Positions 1-7,194 of a stretch of DNA of 64,000 nt are shown piece by piece. The notes beneath the pieces were generated by a model. It did no database searches. It was given only the letters and a program-made list of their open reading frames with translations, and had not been told where the DNA came from. Position numbers and translations under genes: made by a program. The stretch comes from Breznakia pachnodae (GTDB lineage Bacteria; Bacillota_I; Bacilli_A; Erysipelotrichales; Erysipelotrichaceae): the NCBI RefSeq assembly GCF_030814225.1, contig NZ_JAUSUR010000001.1, positions 992,001 to 1,056,000 of the forward strand, given 5' to 3'. Positions within the stretch are counted from its first letter, which is position 1. Each line of letters starts with the position of its first letter.

Positions 1-1612
1 TCTTTTTATTGATATAGAAATTTGTTAGATACTTAACTACTAAATTGGTTACTAGAATCAACAGTGATAATATAAAGATTTCATTGAATCTAGAGAAATA
101 CTGTAACTCTTTTATCTTTGCTGTAATCACCATATTCCTTGCTCCAGTGATGAAGATAATTGCACTGATTGTCACCATACCATTGATGAAATAGTATGAG
201 AACATTTCAAGCAGTGTAATTAACGAGTTTGGAGTAAGAATACGAATAATTGTTTTCAACCATGAATCTCCCATTAGTTTAGAAGTTGTTTCATAAGACT
301 GATTCATTTTTTCTAATGTTCCTTTGATCATTAGATATGGAGTTGAAAAGAAATGAATTACATTACAGATAATCATAATAAGAAAGGTATTCTGTAAGCT
401 ACTTCCACTAAAGATAAACAGGTAAGCAATCCCTAATACCATTCCTGGTATTGTGTTCGATATTAGTGAAAGAATAAATACTAATTTCTTATTTCGTTTT
501 TTTAGTTCACTTCTTACACTTACAAGCCCTGCTATATAGGTAATCAGAGTACCAGCAAGTGCAGTAAAGAGAGCTACAATTAATGAATTACGATACACAC
601 CAAACAGTGAACTATCATGAATCACGGATAGGAAATGATCCAAAGTGAATGATGTTTGATATGGCCACTGTGAAGTGAATGGAACAATTACAATAACCGC
701 AAATAATACAATGATGGTAATTGTGATAAGACTGGATACAATAATGCAAAAGACATCCCTAAATTTATTTTTGGTGATTTCATATAAACTCACTTTTGAA
801 TAACTGACACTGTACTTGTCCAAGTAATGTAAGATCCATGTACTAATTAAAGAAGGAACTAACATTAGGATGGCAATTACCGAGCCATGAGCAAAGTCAG
901 GAACGCTACCTAGCATTGTCTGATATAACTGAGATGCAATTACCTGATATTGACCACCAACTGCTGCTGGAATTCCAAAATCAGTAAATGATAGAAAGAA
1001 TGCCTGGATGAATGCTGCAGCTAATGTTGTCATTAGTGGCCTAAGTAAGGTTGTTCTAAGTGTTTTTATTGATGAATCAGACATCAGTTTGGATACTGTT
1101 ATAAATTTTTTATCGATGTACTTCATTGCATTTTGGATTAACAGAAAGGCAATTGGTAGTGTATAGATCACATATCCCAATAGAATTCCATTAAATCCAT
1201 AAATATCTAAAATCTGATGTCCCAGCAGTTGAGTTATTAACCCCTGTTTCCCAAATGAATAGATGATGACAAATCCATATGTAATGGTGGGAAGTAACAT
1301 TGGTAATGTAGCAACTACATGGATTACTTTTTTAATCTTTTCATTGATATTGGTATAATGCAGTGAGAATGATAGAATAAATGCTAACACAACCGCAATT
1401 ACTGCACTCAGCAGCGATACCTTAATACTATTTCCTAATGTGGTTAAGAAATTTGATGATGTAAGAATATCAATGTAATTCTGGATAGAAAACCCCTGAC
1501 CTGTATCAAAGGATTTCAATAATAATGATCCAAGTGGTAGAAATAGAAAGACAGCAAATAAGATGATGATAAACAGAAAGACTAATTTATATTCAATTTG
1601 TTTTATTTTCAT
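1..1612 (-). CDS. ABC importer permease, two fused permease domains (3' end outside window)
   Basis: Reading the minus strand from the ATG at 1612, the frame stays open to the left edge (about 537 codons), so the C-terminus is missing. The protein is highly hydrophobic. It has two successive binding-protein-dependent permease halves, each with about six membrane segments, joined by a polar linker near residue 270-290. This fused layout is known from FbpB/ThiP/PhnU-type importers for iron(III), thiamine or aminoethylphosphonate. It starts one base after the TAG of the ATPase gene (TAG-T-ATG), so the two are translationally coupled. The substrate cannot be read from the sequence. The binding protein probably lies beyond the left edge. 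Confidence 0.85.
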   Translation of the reverse strand, partial: MKIKQIEYKLVFLFIIILFAVFLFLPLGSLLLKSFDTGQGFSIQNYIDILTSSNFLTTLGNSIKVSLLSAVIAVVLAFILSFSLHYTNINEKIKKVIHVVATLPMLLPTITYGFVIIYSFGKQGLITQLLGHQILDIYGFNGILLGYVIYTLPIAFLLIQNAMKYIDKKFITVSKLMSDSSIKTLRTTLLRPLMTTLAAAFIQAFFLSFTDFGIPAAVGGQYQVIASQLYQTMLGSVPDFAHGSVIAILMLVPSLISTWILHYLDKYSVSYSKVSLYEITKNKFRDVFCIIVSSLITITIIVLFAVIVIVPFTSQWPYQTSFTLDHFLSVIHDSSLFGVYRNSLIVALFTALAGTLITYIAGLVSVRSELKKRNKKLVFILSLISNTIPGMVLGIAYLFIFSGSSLQNTFLIMIICNVIHFFSTPYLMIKGTLEKMNQSYETTSKLMGDSWLKTIIRILTPNSLITLLEMFSYYFINGMVTISAIIFITGARNMVITAKIKELQYFSRFNEIFILSLLILVTNLVVKYLTNFYINKK

Positions 1613-1613
1613 A

Positions 1614-2390
1614 CTACTGGTATGATTCACCATACTCAAATGTCATTGTAGGCTGAAATAATGAGATAATGTTTTGTCTCTTAATTTCAAGTTGGTTTAA
1701 AATAAACTCTTCCACAAATTCATTTGTAGGATGGTCAATAATCTCTTTTGGTTTCGCATACTGTGATATCTTTCCTTCATTGATAATCAGTACTCGATCA
1801 GATAGCGTAAGTGCTTCTTCAGGATCATGAGTTACAATAATCGTAGTTAGATGAAACTCTTTTGCGATATCTTTAATTCGCTTCTTAATTGATTCTTTGA
1901 TCACTCCATCTAGTGCACTTAACGGTTCATCAAGCAATAGTATCTTAGGCTTCATCACAAGCGTTCTAGCTAATGCTACACGTTGTTTCTGCCCACCTGA
2001 CAACTGGTCAATGTGTTTTGAAAGATGTGGCTCTAAATCAAGCAGATGAATCAATTCTCGCACTTCTTCCTCTGTCGATATATCCTTCTTATTCTTTAAT
2101 CCATATACAATGTTTTCATAAGCATTTAAATTAGGAAATAAAGCGTAATCCTGAAATACAATATTGAAACCACGTTTCTCCATTGGTATTTCTGTGATAT
2201 CTTTATGATCACATAAGATACTACCTTCATCTACTTTTACAATACCTAATATGATATTAAGTAGAGTCGTTTTTCCACTTCCAGATGGACCAAGAATCGA
2301 AATGATTTCACCATTGTCAATCGTCAATGAAATGTCATTCAATACCGGTTTCTTAGAATATGCTTTTTTAATATTCTTTAACTCTAACAT
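1614..2390 (-). CDS. ABC importer ATPase (PotA/FbpC type)
   Basis: A 258-residue ATPase with Walker A GPSGSGKT, signature LSGGQKQR, Walker B ILLLDEP and the H-loop VTHD, so all catalytic parts are present. I start it at the ATG at 2390 because GGGAGGTTAT lies directly in front. An earlier in-frame start at 2408 would place the ribosome site inside the coding region. The C-terminal extension past the ATPase core is short, so there is little room for a full TOBE regulatory domain. It energises the fused permease immediately downstream. The operon promoter is probably TTAACA-17-TAATAT at 2434-2462. PotA/FbpC/CysA relatives serve many substrates, so specificity stays open. Confidence 0.9.
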   Translation of the reverse strand: MLELKNIKKAYSKKPVLNDISLTIDNGEIISILGPSGSGKTTLLNIILGIVKVDEGSILCDHKDITEIPMEKRGFNIVFQDYALFPNLNAYENIVYGLKNKKDISTEEEVRELIHLLDLEPHLSKHIDQLSGGQKQRVALARTLVMKPKILLLDEPLSALDGVIKESIKKRIKDIAKEFHLTTIIVTHDPEEALTLSDRVLIINEGKISQYAKPKEIIDHPTNEFVEEFILNQLEIKRQNIISLFQPTMTFEYGESYQ

Positions 2391-2433
2391 ATAACCTCCC
2401 TTGTTCAACGAACGGGCACATTATAAAAAAGTT

Positions 2434-2462
2434 ATATTAAATAACTATTAGAGAAGTGTTAA
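2434..2462 (-). promoter_or_regulatory. Probable sigma-A promoter of the ABC importer operon
   Basis: Minus-strand TTAACA (2462-2457), a 17-base spacer and TAATAT (2439-2434). It is back-to-back with the plus-strand promoter at 2527-2554. A second TATAAT-like box lies closer to the gene. Confidence 0.5.
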
Positions 2463-2526
2463 CAAAGAGTAAATGTTTTGTGAAGTTAGGTATCATAAAC
2501 ATAAATTATTTTAAAAATTCTTAGGA

Positions 2527-2554
2527 TTGATTTTCATTTTATATTGGTTATAAT
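2527..2554 (+). promoter_or_regulatory. Sigma-A promoter of the type III antitoxin RNA
   Basis: TTGATT (2527-2532), a 16-base spacer and a perfect TATAAT (2549-2554). Transcription should begin near 2561, about 45 bases before the first RNA repeat. Confidence 0.75.
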
Positions 2555-2601
2555 ATAAATGAAGAGTTAATAAAAAAGTTTTTATTAGTTTTTCCACTAT
2601 T

Positions 2602-2669
2602 AAGATGACGTGTTACGGTGCTAGCAAAATTGTTGGGAGACACGTCGGTAAAATAAAAATAGCCGAGCG
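2602..2669 (+). repeat. Antitoxin RNA repeat 1 (with a 16-base loop insertion)
   Basis: It begins AAGATGACGTGT and ends GCCGAGCGAAG. From the GGTAAAATAAAA box onward it matches repeat 2 except for A/G and C/T changes that keep the pairing. The extra length is the small hairpin inserted in the loop at 2621-2636. Confidence 0.7.
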
Positions 2670-2725
2670 AAGAAGATGTGTGATGGTTCTGACACATCGG
2701 TAAAATAAAAGTAACCAAGTGAAGA
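2670..2725 (+). repeat. Antitoxin RNA repeat 2
   Basis: It begins AAGAAGATGTGT and ends AACCAAGTGAAGA. This is the compact form of the module, with a 10-base loop. The GGTAAAATAAAA boxes of the two repeats start 52 bases apart (2647 and 2699). Confidence 0.7.
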
Positions 2726-2728
2726 TTT

Positions 2729-2753
2729 AGAGGAACAATGTTCCTCTTTTTTT
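2729..2753 (+). terminator. Terminator between antitoxin RNA and toxin gene
   Basis: AGAGGAAC-AAT-GTTCCTCT followed by seven T. It has T-run polarity on the plus strand only. Type III loci use such a terminator to make antitoxin RNA in excess over toxin mRNA. Confidence 0.9.
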
Positions 2754-2914
2754 GTCGAAAAAGATACAATAGTTAATTCACATATTATTTAGGAATATGG
2801 GTCATCTTTGTTAATAGAATAGTATAGGAACTTATAACATAAGAGTTCTACTTAATACATTCATAACAAGAATATTCTAAATATAATCAAACTCTAGAAA
2901 GGGAGTTGAAATTA

Positions 2915-3382
2915 GTGAGTTATACTATTGAAATTAGAACTTTAAATCCGTCATTCTTTATAGCATATCCAAGCCCTCCATATACAGAAATTGAGAGAGA
3001 TATTAAAAGACTACATACTGTTATCATTTTCCATTATCTAAATGGTCTATTTATATGCGTGCCTTTTAGAAGTCATATATCACATAAAAATTGTTATCAT
3101 TTTAGATTTAGCAGTAGAAGTAAAAAGAGTAGATCTGGAATAGATTTTTCTAAAACTATAATTATTAAAAATCCAAGTTTCATTGGAAATGTTTCTACAA
3201 TAGATAATGATGAATTTTCTGAATTACTTAAATACAAATATGAAATAATTAATAAAATTAATAATTACATTGAGGCTTATATAATGCATTTCAATGGTAA
3301 AAAATTACTCTCTAAAGAAGAATTTGATAGAAAATATAAATTTACTACATTAAAATACTTCCATAATCTTCTAAATATATGA
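2915..3382 (+). CDS. Type III toxin, TenpN/ToxN-like endoribonuclease
   Basis: A 155-residue protein. I start it at the GTG at 2915, nine bases after GAAAGGGAG. The TTG at 2906 abuts that ribosome site and is too close. Family recognition rests on an N-terminal beta-rich region, PFRSHISHK (residues 50-58), SGIDFSKTIIIK (about 74-85) and a helical C-terminus ending in LKYFHNLL. From memory this pattern fits the TenpN branch of the ToxN/AbiQ/CptN endoRNase superfamily. Its position behind a terminator and a tandem-repeat RNA is the hallmark of type III systems. These act in phage defence and plasmid or locus stability by cutting A-rich mRNA. The exact family (TenpN, CptN or ToxN) is not settled. 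It converges with the membrane-protein gene, 9 bases apart. Confidence 0.8.
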   Translation: MSYTIEIRTLNPSFFIAYPSPPYTEIERDIKRLHTVIIFHYLNGLFICVPFRSHISHKNCYHFRFSSRSKKSRSGIDFSKTIIIKNPSFIGNVSTIDNDEFSELLKYKYEIINKINNYIEAYIMHFNGKKLLSKEEFDRKYKFTTLKYFHNLLNI

Positions 3383-3391
3383 GAAGGCATT

Positions 3392-3772
3392 CTAGTTAAA
3401 TATACTATTGTTGTAATGATTAAGCTTATTTATAATTGAATTTTTATTTTTTCTATATTTTAAAAGAATATACACACTACCTATAATCATTAAAGAACAG
3501 GCTAAATAAAATGAATAATTATAATCTAGTGCTACAAATACGGAGTATCCTAATATACTCAGAATACAGAGGGCTAATATATAGGTAAGAAAAAAACGAA
3601 TTAATAAACCTTTAATATCAATTGTCTTAAAATAATTACTCCATTTTTCTTCATCCATATTCTGAATCATTTTTTTAAAATAAAGGAATATTAGAAACAA
3701 ACCTACTGTCAATAGTTTCGCTAATAATATTGCCACTAGATAAATTATTATAACTATCACGAACTGCTTCAT
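3392..3772 (-). CDS. Small multi-pass membrane protein, unknown
   Basis: A 126-residue protein with three or four hydrophobic segments (about residues 3-34, 55-75, 77-92 and 90-108) and a basic C-terminal tail rich in K and N. The start ATG at 3772 has AGAGG nearby upstream. I do not recognise a family. It lies between the type III toxin (convergent) and a divergent CatA-like gene, with no obvious partner. Confidence 0.6.
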   Translation of the reverse strand: MKQFVIVIIIYLVAILLAKLLTVGLFLIFLYFKKMIQNMDEEKWSNYFKTIDIKGLLIRFFLTYILALCILSILGYSVFVALDYNYSFYLACSLMIIGSVYILLKYRKNKNSIINKLNHYNNSIFN

Positions 3773-3904
3773 AGGATTACCTCTTTCATATATGAGGTAT
3801 TATACGCTTATTATTTATAAGTAGATATAGTCATTCATGACATTTACAGTTGATATAAATTATAAATACAGATAAAATATACTTAATTTATAAGGAGGTC
3901 TTTT

Positions 3905-4531
3905 ATGAATACTTATACAATCATTAATCAACAGAACTGGAAACGTGCGCAACATTGTGCTGTTTTTAGAAATAGCGTAGAACCTGCTTTCTGTGTAACT
4001 TTTGAACTTGATATTACCAATTTCAAGAATAAAGTAAAAGAACAGAATTTATCATTTACTATGGCAATGATTTTTGCAGTATCGAAATGTGCAAATGAGA
4101 TTGAAGAATTTCGTTATCGTTTTCTTGATGGTGAGGTTGTATTATTTGATCACATTGATACAGCCTTTACATATATGAACAATGAAACAGAATTATTTAA
4201 AGTAGTAAATGTTCCTCTTCTGAATACAATGAGTGAGTATGTAGAACTTGCATTAACTACCGCCAAAGAGCAAAAGGAATACTTTACTGGTCCTTTAGGA
4301 AATGATATTTTTCAGTTCTCACCAATGCCATGGATTTCTTATACTCATATATCACATACAAATTCTGGTAAGAAAGATAATGCAACTCCATTATTTGATT
4401 GGGGTAAATACTTCACTAGAGATGGAAAAATTATGATGCCTTTTTCTGTGCAGGTACATCATTCATTCGTTGATGGTTTGCATGTAGGTAAACTTGCAGA
4501 TAAACTGCAAACATATCTGAACGAGTTTTAG
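3905..4531 (+). CDS. CatA-like (type A chloramphenicol) acetyltransferase
   Basis: A 208-residue protein, close to the 210-220 of type A chloramphenicol acetyltransferases. It carries the signature HHSFVDGLHVGK near the C-terminus, with the catalytic histidine, and WISYTHISHT in the middle. AAGGAGG stands 7-8 bases before the ATG. The family acetylates the 3-hydroxyl of chloramphenicol with acetyl-CoA. Many chromosomal homologues in gut Firmicutes are annotated only as CatA-like O-acetyltransferases, so resistance is possible but not shown. It is monocistronic and ends at a bidirectional hairpin shared with rpiB. Confidence 0.8.
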   Translation: MNTYTIINQQNWKRAQHCAVFRNSVEPAFCVTFELDITNFKNKVKEQNLSFTMAMIFAVSKCANEIEEFRYRFLDGEVVLFDHIDTAFTYMNNETELFKVVNVPLLNTMSEYVELALTTAKEQKEYFTGPLGNDIFQFSPMPWISYTHISHTNSGKKDNATPLFDWGKYFTRDGKIMMPFSVQVHHSFVDGLHVGKLADKLQTYLNEF

Positions 4532-4579
4532 ATAAAATAAAAGACAAGATTGTTTCTTGCCAATTACTTCTGTTATTTG

Positions 4580-4610
4580 ATAACCAATTATTTTATAGTT
4601 GGTTATTTTC
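4580..4610. terminator. Bidirectional terminator, CatA-like / rpiB
   Basis: ATAACCAA (4580-4587) pairs with TTGGTTAT (4599-4606), followed by TTTTC on plus. The rpiB stop codon lies inside the hairpin. Confidence 0.65.
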
Positions 4611-5039
4611 TATTTGAACAATCATATCGATTCTTGATTGATGTCTTCCACCTTCAAACTCAGCAGCTAACCAGTTATCAACAATCATCTTTGCTAGTTC
4701 AATACCAATTACTCTGGCACCAAATGCTAGAATATTTGTATTGTTGTGTTCTCTTGATAATTTTGCAGTATATGGTTCACTACAAACTACTGCGCGTATT
4801 CCGTGTACTTTATTTGCTGATAAGGAAATACCTACACCAGTTCCACAAATCAAGATACCTAAATCAACTTCATTTGATATAACTGCTTTTGCTACTGCTT
4901 CACCAGCAATTGGATAATCAAAACGCTCTTCGCTATTTGTTCCAAAATCTATAATTTCATAACCTTTGCTTTCTAAATATGTTTTGATTTCATTTTTCAT
5001 ATCTACGGCAACATGATCATTACCAATTCCAATTTTCAT
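4593..5039 (-). CDS. rpiB: RpiB/LacAB-family sugar-phosphate isomerase
   Basis: A 148-residue aldose-ketose isomerase with the family opening MKIGIGNDHVAVDMK, the active-site Cys/Thr patch GILICGTGVGISLSANK and REHNNTNILAFGARV. The family interconverts ribose-5-P and ribulose-5-P, or allose-6-P and allulose-6-P. As the last gene of a PTS operon that also encodes an AlsE-like epimerase, allose-6-P isomerase is the more attractive role (inference). AAAGGAG precedes the ATG, and EIIA ends 3 bases upstream. Confidence 0.85.
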   Translation of the reverse strand: MKIGIGNDHVAVDMKNEIKTYLESKGYEIIDFGTNSEERFDYPIAGEAVAKAVISNEVDLGILICGTGVGISLSANKVHGIRAVVCSEPYTAKLSREHNNTNILAFGARVIGIELAKMIVDNWLAAEFEGGRHQSRIDMIVQIENNQL

Positions 5040-5042
5040 AAA

Positions 5043-5534
5043 CTACTCCTTTACAATTTTTAATACAACATCGTTTGCAGTTACTTCACCTGTAAGTGTT
5101 TCTACATCTTTAAAATCATTTGTATTTGTAATTACATTAATTACAGTTGTATCAAAACCATGCTTTTCTATTAGTGGAAAATCCACATTAACTAACAGAT
5201 CTCCACGTTTTACTTTTTGGTCAACTGCTACTTTCGCATCAAATCCTTCTCCATCAAGTTCCACCGTATCAACACCAATGTGAATTAATACTTCTACACC
5301 TGCTTCGGTTTTGATACCTAACGCATGTTTGGTTGGAAAAATCATGGAAACTTTACCTGATATAGGTGCAACCACTTTTCCATTACTTGGAACAATTCCT
5401 ACACCTTTTCCTAATGCACCAGAAGAAAACACTTCATCCCTAACTTCACTAAGGTTTACACTCATTCCTTCTATGGAAGCAGTTAGCTCATATGGTCTTT
5501 CTTCTTTATTTTTAAAACGATCTAGTAATCCCAT
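5043..5534 (-). CDS. PTS EIIA, glucose family (stand-alone)
   Basis: A 163-residue EIIA of the glucose/Crr type. It has the APISGKV core, a conserved histidine in FPTKHALGI and the phosphorylated histidine in VLIHIGVDTVEL. It receives phosphate from HPr and passes it to an EIIB domain. The obvious partner is the EIIBC at 7195-8562, which has no EIIA of its own. It could also feed the EIIA-less EIIBC at 25367-26734, since EIIA of this family is often shared. Confidence 0.92.
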   Translation of the reverse strand: MGLLDRFKNKEERPYELTASIEGMSVNLSEVRDEVFSSGALGKGVGIVPSNGKVVAPISGKVSMIFPTKHALGIKTEAGVEVLIHIGVDTVELDGEGFDAKVAVDQKVKRGDLLVNVDFPLIEKHGFDTTVINVITNTNDFKDVETLTGEVTANDVVLKIVKE

Positions 5535-5538
5535 AGTA

Positions 5539-6468
5539 TTACCTGTTTGTACTTGCCATACGGAAATACGTATATGGTTTTCCTTTCAATGAAATAGACA
5601 ACTGCATAATATTCTCTGGTATTGTACATCCAGCAAAGCCACCATCACCAATTGCATGAATGTCTGCTCCTGTTTCTTTCATCATAAGTGCAATCAAGCG
5701 AATAGTATCAGTATCTGCACCTTCCACTGAGCTGTTCAAGAAAGTCATTGCCAGTGTTCCAGGTTTGTAGGTATGAACATATTGCACTAATTCCTGAATC
5801 ATATGCACACTAATCCCATGTCTGCTTCCTGGTGCTGGCAAATCAATTACATCTGCTCCTGCATCAATTAACTCCTTAATAATTTCTTTTGCGTCTCTTT
5901 CAGCAAGTGGATCTCCCAATACTTTTTCATTGATTCCATCTTCCCATTTTCCTGCAAATATCATCACTTCATCACCAACAATACTTTTTGTTAGTTTGGT
6001 AGTTTCAATTACATCATCAATGGATGTTCCACATCCCGGATTACCTCCAAGAATAATAAAATCAACGCCTAGTTCCACTGCTTTCTTAATATGTTCTTTA
6101 GTAGCAACCATTCCATTTTGATTATATAGTTTCTTTTCCACTACTGTATTCTTACCAGGACATCCTAAATAAATACCAACTGGGCGATTGCAGCGTGCTT
6201 TTAACTCTTTAATACTAAGCCCCTGCATTCCTGGGTTATCTTCTAAATTATCCAAGTTGTAAGTATTCAACATCACCATATCAGCACCAAACGAAAACAT
6301 TACTTCTGTATTCGTTACGCCTCTTACTAATCCTTGATTAGCAAATATTAGATGTTGACCCATCACAACTCTTCCTTCTGATTTATAAATTGATATTTTC
6401 AGATCCTGTGCACTCATGTTTTCAAAATCCGATTTTGATGCACTAATTAGTCTCGTTATATGTTCCAC
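5539..6468 (-). CDS. TIM-barrel protein of unknown function in PTS operon
   Basis: A 309-residue protein starting at GTG 6468, which has GGAGGTATAGAA in front. It shows alternating beta/alpha segments and glycine-rich turns (YLGCPGKN, ILGGNPGCGTS, IGDGGFAGC), consistent with a phosphate-binding TIM barrel. It resembles proteins usually annotated only by domain-of-unknown-function names and found beside sugar PTS genes. In this operon a lyase, aldolase or mutase acting on a sugar phosphate is plausible but unproven. Neighbours are the epimerase upstream (11 bases) and EIIA downstream (4 bases). Confidence 0.7.
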   Translation of the reverse strand: MEHITRLISASKSDFENMSAQDLKISIYKSEGRVVMGQHLIFANQGLVRGVTNTEVMFSFGADMVMLNTYNLDNLEDNPGMQGLSIKELKARCNRPVGIYLGCPGKNTVVEKKLYNQNGMVATKEHIKKAVELGVDFIILGGNPGCGTSIDDVIETTKLTKSIVGDEVMIFAGKWEDGINEKVLGDPLAERDAKEIIKELIDAGADVIDLPAPGSRHGISVHMIQELVQYVHTYKPGTLAMTFLNSSVEGADTDTIRLIALMMKETGADIHAIGDGGFAGCTIPENIMQLSISLKGKPYTYFRMASTNR

Positions 6469-6479
6469 TTCTATACCTC

Positions 6480-7133
6480 CTATAATTCTCGTAATTCTTT
6501 GATCAATTGCTGATAGGTTTCTTCTTTACCAAACAATGCACTTGTTCCCAAGATATAGCCATCTGCCCCTAATTCGTTCATTTCTTTAATTTTCTCAGGT
6601 GACATTGCACCATCAATAACTAATTTAAAATCATATGTTTCTTTCATTGCTACTAACTTCTTAATCTTATCTTTGGTAAAATCAATGAACTGTTGTCCTG
6701 CAAATCCAGGATTTACACTCATCACCATAACGTAATCTACCAGATTCAACATTTCATGAATTGTTTCTATACTGGTATCAGGATTTACTGCAATACCTGC
6801 CAGTTTTCCTTTTGACTTTATATATGCCAAAGTTTTTACTACATATCGTTCTGCTTCTGGATGAATATAAATCAGATCCACTCCTGCATCAATAAACAAA
6901 TCAATCTTTGTTGAAGGATTTTCTATCATCAAATGTACATCTACTAATTTATCCGTATACTTGCGGATTGTTTTAATATCCATAATTCCCATTGTCATGT
7001 TAGGCACAAAGGTTCCATCCATCACATCACAGTGGAAGATATCCACTCCTGCCTTATCCAAAGCAATTACATCATCTTTTAATGCACCATAATCAGCACA
7101 CATCATACTAGGGCATAATAATTTCTCTTTCAT
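6480..7133 (-). CDS. Ribulose-/allulose-6-phosphate 3-epimerase
   Basis: A 217-residue TIM-barrel epimerase of the Rpe/AlsE family: CPSMMCADYGAL at the start, FHCDVMDGTFVPNMTMG with metal-binding His and Asp, VDVHLMIENP, VMSVNPGFAGQQF and the C-terminal IDGAMSP. The start is ATG 7133, behind GAGGAGGTAAGT. An earlier in-frame start at 7226 would overlap the EIIBC gene. Together with RpiB it would turn allose-6-P into allulose-6-P and then fructose-6-P. An ordinary ribulose-5-P epimerase is the alternative. Confidence 0.85.
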   Translation of the reverse strand: MKEKLLCPSMMCADYGALKDDVIALDKAGVDIFHCDVMDGTFVPNMTMGIMDIKTIRKYTDKLVDVHLMIENPSTKIDLFIDAGVDLIYIHPEAERYVVKTLAYIKSKGKLAGIAVNPDTSIETIHEMLNLVDYVMVMSVNPGFAGQQFIDFTKDKIKKLVAMKETYDFKLVIDGAMSPEKIKEMNELGADGYILGTSALFGKEETYQQLIKELREL

Positions 7134-7194
7134 ACTTACCTCCTCTTTTATTACTGCAGGTAGGACTATGTAGATAGCCCTACCTATGAATATG

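Larger units (their letters stand above)
2561..2753 (+). ncRNA. Type III antitoxin RNA (ToxI/TenpI-like), two pseudoknot repeats
   Basis: This roughly 190-base transcript lies between a sigma-A promoter and a strong terminator, directly upstream of a TenpN/ToxN-like toxin gene. It holds two related modules. Each has a 7-bp hairpin, GACGTGT/ACACGTC (2607-2613 with 2640-2646) or GATGTGT/ACACATC (2675-2681 with 2692-2698), followed by GGTAAAATAAAARTARCC. Loop bases pair with that tail: CGGT (2616-2619) with GCCG (2662-2665), and TGGTT (2684-2688) with AACCA (2713-2717), giving H-type pseudoknots. Both helices differ between copies by pair-preserving changes. Copy 1 also carries an inserted mini-hairpin in its loop (2621-2636). 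Known type III antitoxins are tandem pseudoknots cut at A-rich sites by their toxin. The AAAATAAAA segment fits that. Function is inferred from architecture. Confidence 0.78.

Noticed and set aside
2391..2408. Upstream start for the ABC ATPase (and similar long starts at 7226, 17555, 23758, 33918, 37508, 39057, 58671 and 62427)
   Set aside because: In each case a strong Shine-Dalgarno sits between the long start and a later ATG that fits the family N-terminus, so I used the later one.
2639..2725. CRISPR-like or tracrRNA-like repeats
   Set aside because: Only two copies, imperfect, with internal structure and no cas genes. The type III antitoxin architecture explains them better.
2561..2753. 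Known riboswitch (glycine, guanidine, ZTP, preQ1) before the toxin gene
   Set aside because: None of the conserved cores I know is present. The two-copy pseudoknot plus toxin explains the segment.
2548..2769. 73-codon minus-strand reading frame over the antitoxin RNA
   Set aside because: It lies antisense to a promoter, pseudoknot repeats and terminator, has no ribosome site and no family resemblance. The repeats explain its odd composition.
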